A DNA stretch of 8,685 nt. It comes from Sporichthyaceae bacterium. GTDB lineage: Bacteria > Actinomycetota > Actinomycetes > JACCYY01. Below the pieces are notes generated by a model that saw only the letters and a program-made list of their open reading frames with translations, had not been told where the DNA came from and ran no database searches. The DNA lies in the NCBI GenBank assembly GCA_013696235.1, contig JACCYY010000279.1, forward strand, positions 1-8,685, written 5' to 3'. Made by a program: the position numbers and the translations under genes. Shown here in pieces: positions 6,019-8,685 of this stretch. Within the stretch, counting starts at the first letter, position 1. Every line of letters begins with the position of its first letter.

Positions 6019-6087
6019 TCCGTCCGTGACAGGTGCACACGGCTCGTCGTTCTACCCTGAGGACCACGAACGGACGGACGTCCGTTC
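6019..6087 (+). promoter_or_regulatory. lnt promoter region with flanking inverted repeats (candidate operator)
   Basis: A -10-like TACCCT lies at 6053-6058 (start near 6065); a GTGACA at 6026-6031 is too distant (21 bases) to be a good -35. Just downstream, GAACGGAC (6068-6075) and GTCCGTTC (6080-6087) form an 8-bp inverted repeat, with a perfect 12-bp palindrome ACGGACGTCCGT (6074-6085) inside. TCCGTCCGT (6019-6027) is the exact inverted copy of ACGGACGGA (6070-6078), so the repeats bracket the -10. This is typical of a repressor site but could also be a 5'-leader hairpin. Confidence 0.4.
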
Positions 6088-6099
6088 GGCGGTCGGGGG

Positions 6100-7605
6100 G
6101 TGTCGGTGGGCGGTCTGGCCCGGGCTGCCCTTGCCCTCGGCGGCGGGCTTCTCACCTGGCTCGCCTTCCCACCAACCGGCCTGTGGCCACTCGCGATCGT
6201 CGGCGTCGGCGCACTGTGCGTGTCCGTGCGCGAGCAGCGGGCCCGACGCGGGGCGTGGTTGGGTGCGCTGCACGGGATCGGCATGTTCGTCCCGCTGCTG
6301 TCGTGGATCGCCGTGCTCGGGCCGGACACGCTCGTCCTGCTCGGCGCGCTCCAGGGCCTGTTCGCGGCCGGGCTCGGCGCCACCCTCGCGGTGACCAGCC
6401 GGCTGCCGGCCTGGCCCGCCGTCGCGGCGTGCCTCTGGGTCGCGGTCGAGCTGGCGCGCGCGTGGGTGCCGTTCGGGGGGTTCCCCTGGGGGCGCCTGGC
6501 GTTCGCGCAAGCGGGCTCGCCATTCGCGTCGTACGCGGCGTACGGGGGAGTGGCCCTGGTGACCGGGCTGGTCGCTCTCACGGCCGCGCTCTCGGCGGCG
6601 GTTGTGGTGGAGCGCGCTCGGACCCGCGCGGCGGCAGCGCTCGGGGTCGCTGTCCTCGTTGCCGGCGGCCTCGCTCTCGGCGCGGGGCAGTCGTTGCCCG
6701 AGGGTCGGAAGGTGGCGGTCGCCCTGGTGCAGGGCAACGTGCCCGGCGACGGGATGGACGCCCTCGGCGAGGCTCGTACCGTCACGCGCAACCACCTCGC
6801 GGCCACCGAGGGGCTCGCTCGGCGCATCGCCAGCGGCGAGGTGCCTCCGGTCGACGTGGTGATCTGGCCGGAGAACTCAACCGACATCGACCCGTTCCGA
6901 GACGCCGAGACACGAGCGGTGGTCGACCAGGCGGTGGAGGCGATACGAGTTCCGATCCTGGTCGGGGCGATCCTCGACGGGCCGGGAGAGCGCTTCCGCC
7001 GTACGGCCGGCGTCGTGTGGGAGCCCGGCACCGGTCCGGACACCGACCGGATCTACGTCAAGCGGCACCCGGTGCCGTTCGGGGAGTACATCCCTTTCCG
7101 CGAGCAGCTGCTGCCGCTGGTGGGCCGGCTCGAGCAGGTCGGTCGGGAGACCTTCGCCGGGATGGACCCGGGCGTGCTCGAGGTGGGGGGAGCGACGTTC
7201 GGGGACGTCATCTGCTTCGAGATCGCCTACGACGACATCGTCCAGGACGTCGTGGCCGGCGGTGCCGAGGTGCTCGTGGTGCAGACGAACAACGCGACGT
7301 TCGGCGGGACGGCCCAGCCGGAGCAGCAGTTCGCGATCTCCCGGCTTCGCGCGATCGAGACCGGCCGGAGCGTCCTGGTCGCGGCGACGAACGGGATCAG
7401 CGGCGTGATCGGGCCCGACGGCACCGTGCTGGAGCGGACTGCGCTGGGGACTCAGGACGTCGTCGTGACGTCGGTCGTCCGGGCCTCGGGCCGTACGATG
7501 GCGAGCCGGCTCAGGAGCTGGCCGGAATGGGTGCTCAGCACTCTCGGAGCCGCCGGCCTGGGCGCCGCCGTGGTGCGACGACGACGGGACGGGACGGATG
7601 GCTGA
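6100..7605 (+). CDS. lnt: apolipoprotein N-acyltransferase
   Basis: This integral membrane enzyme transfers a third acyl chain to the N-terminal cysteine of lipoproteins, the last step of lipoprotein maturation. The 501 residues comprise about 200 residues of membrane helices (starting [14 protein letters not shown], then several Ala/Leu/Val-rich helices with the [14 protein letters not shown] block), a nitrilase-like domain from about 205, and a final helix with a basic tail ([14 protein letters not shown]). The Glu-Lys-Cys catalytic triad is intact: Glu258 in VVIWPEN, Lys321 in [15 protein letters not shown] and Cys372 in [18 protein letters not shown] and [14 protein letters not shown] also fit. 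Start GTG 6100 gives the longest protein. GTG 6106 would lose two residues and has GGGGGG (6095-6100) at better spacing, so the start is uncertain by 6 bases. ppm1 overlaps its 3' end. In Mycobacterium tuberculosis the two functions are fused in one protein; here they are separate. Confidence 0.95.
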   Translation: MSVGGLARAALALGGGLLTWLAFPPTGLWPLAIVGVGALCVSVREQRARRGAWLGALHGIGMFVPLLSWIAVLGPDTLVLLGALQGLFAAGLGATLAVTSRLPAWPAVAACLWVAVELARAWVPFGGFPWGRLAFAQAGSPFASYAAYGGVALVTGLVALTAALSAAVVVERARTRAAAALGVAVLVAGGLALGAGQSLPEGRKVAVALVQGNVPGDGMDALGEARTVTRNHLAATEGLARRIASGEVPPVDVVIWPENSTDIDPFRDAETRAVVDQAVEAIRVPILVGAILDGPGERFRRTAGVVWEPGTGPDTDRIYVKRHPVPFGEYIPFREQLLPLVGRLEQVGRETFAGMDPGVLEVGGATFGDVICFEIAYDDIVQDVVAGGAEVLVVQTNNATFGGTAQPEQQFAISRLRAIETGRSVLVAATNGISGVIGPDGTVLERTALGTQDVVVTSVVRASGRTMASRLRSWPEWVLSTLGAAGLGAAVVRRRRDGTDG

Positions 7606-8371
7606 GGGTGGGACGTCGCCGCCGCCGGGTCGCACGCTCGTCATCATCCCGACCTACGACGAGGCGGCGAACCTCGAGCCGATGGTGGCCCGGGTGCGTG
7701 CGGCGACCCCGGCGGTCGACCTCCTGGTCGTCGACGACCACAGCCCGGACGGCACCGGGGCGATCGCGGACCGCCTCGCCGCCACCGACCCCCAGGTGCA
7801 CGTGCTCCACCGGCCCACCAAGGACGGGCTCGGCCGCGCCTACCTCGCCGGGTTCGCGTGGGGCCTGCGACGCGACTACCAGGTGCTGGTCCAGATGGAT
7901 GCCGACGGCTCGCACCAGCCCGAGCAGCTCGCGGCTGTGCTGGCGGCACTCGACCATGCCGACCTCGTGCTCGGCTCGCGCTGGGTGCCCGGCGGCGGGG
8001 TCCGGAACTGGCCGCGCCGGCGCGAGCTGCTCTCGCGCGGCGGCAGCCTCTACGCCCGCACGATGCTCGGACTGCCGATCCGTGACGTCACCGCCGGCTA
8101 CCGGGCGTTCCGGCGGTCTGCGCTCGAGCGGTTGGACCTCGGTGACGTCGCCTCGGCGGGCTACTGCTTCCAGGTCGACCTGGCCAGCCGCGCCGTCCGG
8201 GCCGGGCTCCGCGTGGTGGAGGTCCCGATCGTGTTCGTCGAGCGGGAGCACGGCGCGAGCAAGATGAGCGGCGACATCGTCCGGGAGGCACTGGTCCGGA
8301 TCACGCAGTGGGGGTTCGCCCACCGCTGGCGGCAGGTCATCGGGTTGGCGCGGCACAACCGACGAGCCTGA
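7598..8371 (+). CDS. ppm1: polyprenol monophosphomannose synthase (dolichol-P-mannose synthase-like, GT2)
   Basis: This GT2-family glycosyltransferase transfers mannose from GDP-mannose to polyprenyl phosphate at the cytoplasmic face, making the donor for protein O-mannosylation and for lipoglycans such as lipomannan. The 257 residues open with the GT2 nucleotide-binding start [12 protein letters not shown] (15-26). [11 protein letters not shown] (44-54) and the metal-binding DxD in [12 protein letters not shown] (Asp101, Asp103) follow, then GSRWVPGG (126-133), [10 protein letters not shown] (164-173), the acceptor-side [10 protein letters not shown] (186-195) and [10 protein letters not shown] (216-225). 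No C-terminal membrane helices are present, so it is the short single-domain form, probably tethered through Lnt. The ATG at 7598 overlaps the lnt stop (7603-7605) by 8 bases, which implies translational coupling. The assignment is firm for the enzyme class; the exact lipid acceptor is inferred from actinobacterial relatives. Confidence 0.92.
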   Translation: MAEGGTSPPPGRTLVIIPTYDEAANLEPMVARVRAATPAVDLLVVDDHSPDGTGAIADRLAATDPQVHVLHRPTKDGLGRAYLAGFAWGLRRDYQVLVQMDADGSHQPEQLAAVLAALDHADLVLGSRWVPGGGVRNWPRRRELLSRGGSLYARTMLGLPIRDVTAGYRAFRRSALERLDLGDVASAGYCFQVDLASRAVRAGLRVVEVPIVFVEREHGASKMSGDIVREALVRITQWGFAHRWRQVIGLARHNRRA

Positions 8372-8385
8372 GGCGTTCACCTCCC

Positions 8386-8685
8386 ATGCGTGCCGTGGCA
8401 GCCCTCGGATTCCTCCTGGTCCCGATCGCGGAGATCTTCGTCCTCATCCAGGTCGGCCAGGCGATCGGTCCGTGGTGGACAGTGCTGCTGCTGGTCACGA
8501 TGAGCGTCCTCGGCGCATGGCTCGTCCGCCGGGAGTTCCGCAACACGTGGTCGGCGCTGCGGGCCGCGCTGCAGTCCGGTCGGCTGCCGAGCAGCGAGCT
8601 CGCCGACGCCGGCCTGGTCGTCGTCGGCGGCACCCTGCTCCTGACGCCGGGGTTCCTCACCGACGTGGTGGGCCTCGCGATGCTT
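8386..8685 (+). CDS. fxsA: FxsA family membrane protein, 3'-truncated by window edge
   Basis: The first 100 residues of a small integral membrane protein are visible and the frame is still open at the window end. Two N-terminal hydrophobic helices are seen (AALGFLLVPIAEIFVLIQVG and WWTVLLLVTMSVLGAWLV), followed by the RREFRNTWSALRAALQSGRLPSSELADAGLVVVGGTLLLTPGFLTDVVG block that defines the family, notably GGTLLLTPGFLTD. E. coli FxsA was found as an overproduction suppressor of F-plasmid exclusion of phage T7; its normal role is not known. The ATG at 8386 begins just before the first helix, 14 bases after the ppm1 stop, so it probably belongs to the same operon. The same gene follows ppm1/lnt in mycobacteria, which supports the call. 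Confidence 0.9.
   Translation, partial: MRAVAALGFLLVPIAEIFVLIQVGQAIGPWWTVLLLVTMSVLGAWLVRREFRNTWSALRAALQSGRLPSSELADAGLVVVGGTLLLTPGFLTDVVGLAML

Noticed and set aside
5604..6029. 141-codon frame spanning the kal-lnt gap
   Set aside because: No motif, composition typical of non-coding GC-rich DNA (His/Arg/Ser runs), start inside kal, and it crosses a strong hairpin and a promoter.
5925..7043. 372-codon minus-strand frame antisense to lnt
   Set aside because: Low-complexity Arg/Pro/Thr/Ser translation. The plus strand encodes a complete Lnt with its catalytic triad.
1..8685. CRISPR arrays, tRNA genes, insertion sequences, phage genes
   Set aside because: No spaced direct repeats, tRNA cloverleaf or T-loop context, transposase motifs or terminal repeats were seen.

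Overview
The window is high-GC DNA (strong G/C at third codon positions, many GTG starts) from an actinomycete-type bacterium. The adjacent but separate genes lnt, ppm1 and fxsA are a familiar actinobacterial set. A Nocardioidaceae-like host is plausible, but that is inference from gene content and codon style only. Both edges cut genes.

Positions 2-5629 hold a lysine-degradation (lysine 'fermentation' type) module. It contains kdd (3,5-diaminohexanoate dehydrogenase, 5' end missing), a YtcJ-like family-3 amidohydrolase, a small PspC-domain membrane protein on the minus strand, kamD and kamE (the two subunits of the B12- and PLP-dependent lysine 5,6-aminomutase), and kal (3-aminobutyryl-CoA ammonia-lyase). 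The known pathway runs: L-lysine to beta-lysine (KamA, not in the window), to 3,5-diaminohexanoate (KamDE), to 5-amino-3-oxohexanoate (Kdd), then with acetyl-CoA to acetoacetate plus 3-aminobutyryl-CoA (Kce, not in the window), then to crotonyl-CoA plus ammonia (Kal). kamA and kce would be expected upstream of position 1. kamD, kamE and kal overlap or abut and read as one operon with its own promoter near 2744-2771. An RNA-folding region covers the kamD/kamE junction and includes the kamE start codon.

Positions 5630-6099 are a 470-base stretch with no convincing protein gene, but it is not empty. It holds a strong hairpin after kal (5667-5701), a near-consensus promoter (5709-5739), a segment with several strong hairpins (5748-6014) that may be an undescribed small RNA or leader with a 31-53 codon ORF, and then a palindrome-flanked promoter region in front of lnt (6019-6087).

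Positions 6100-8685 hold a cell-envelope operon: lnt (apolipoprotein N-acyltransferase), ppm1 (polyprenol-phosphate mannose synthase, overlapping lnt by 8 bases) and fxsA (3' end cut by the window). Together they serve lipoprotein maturation and supply of the mannosyl donor at the membrane. They are functionally unrelated to the lysine genes and probably form a separate transcription unit.
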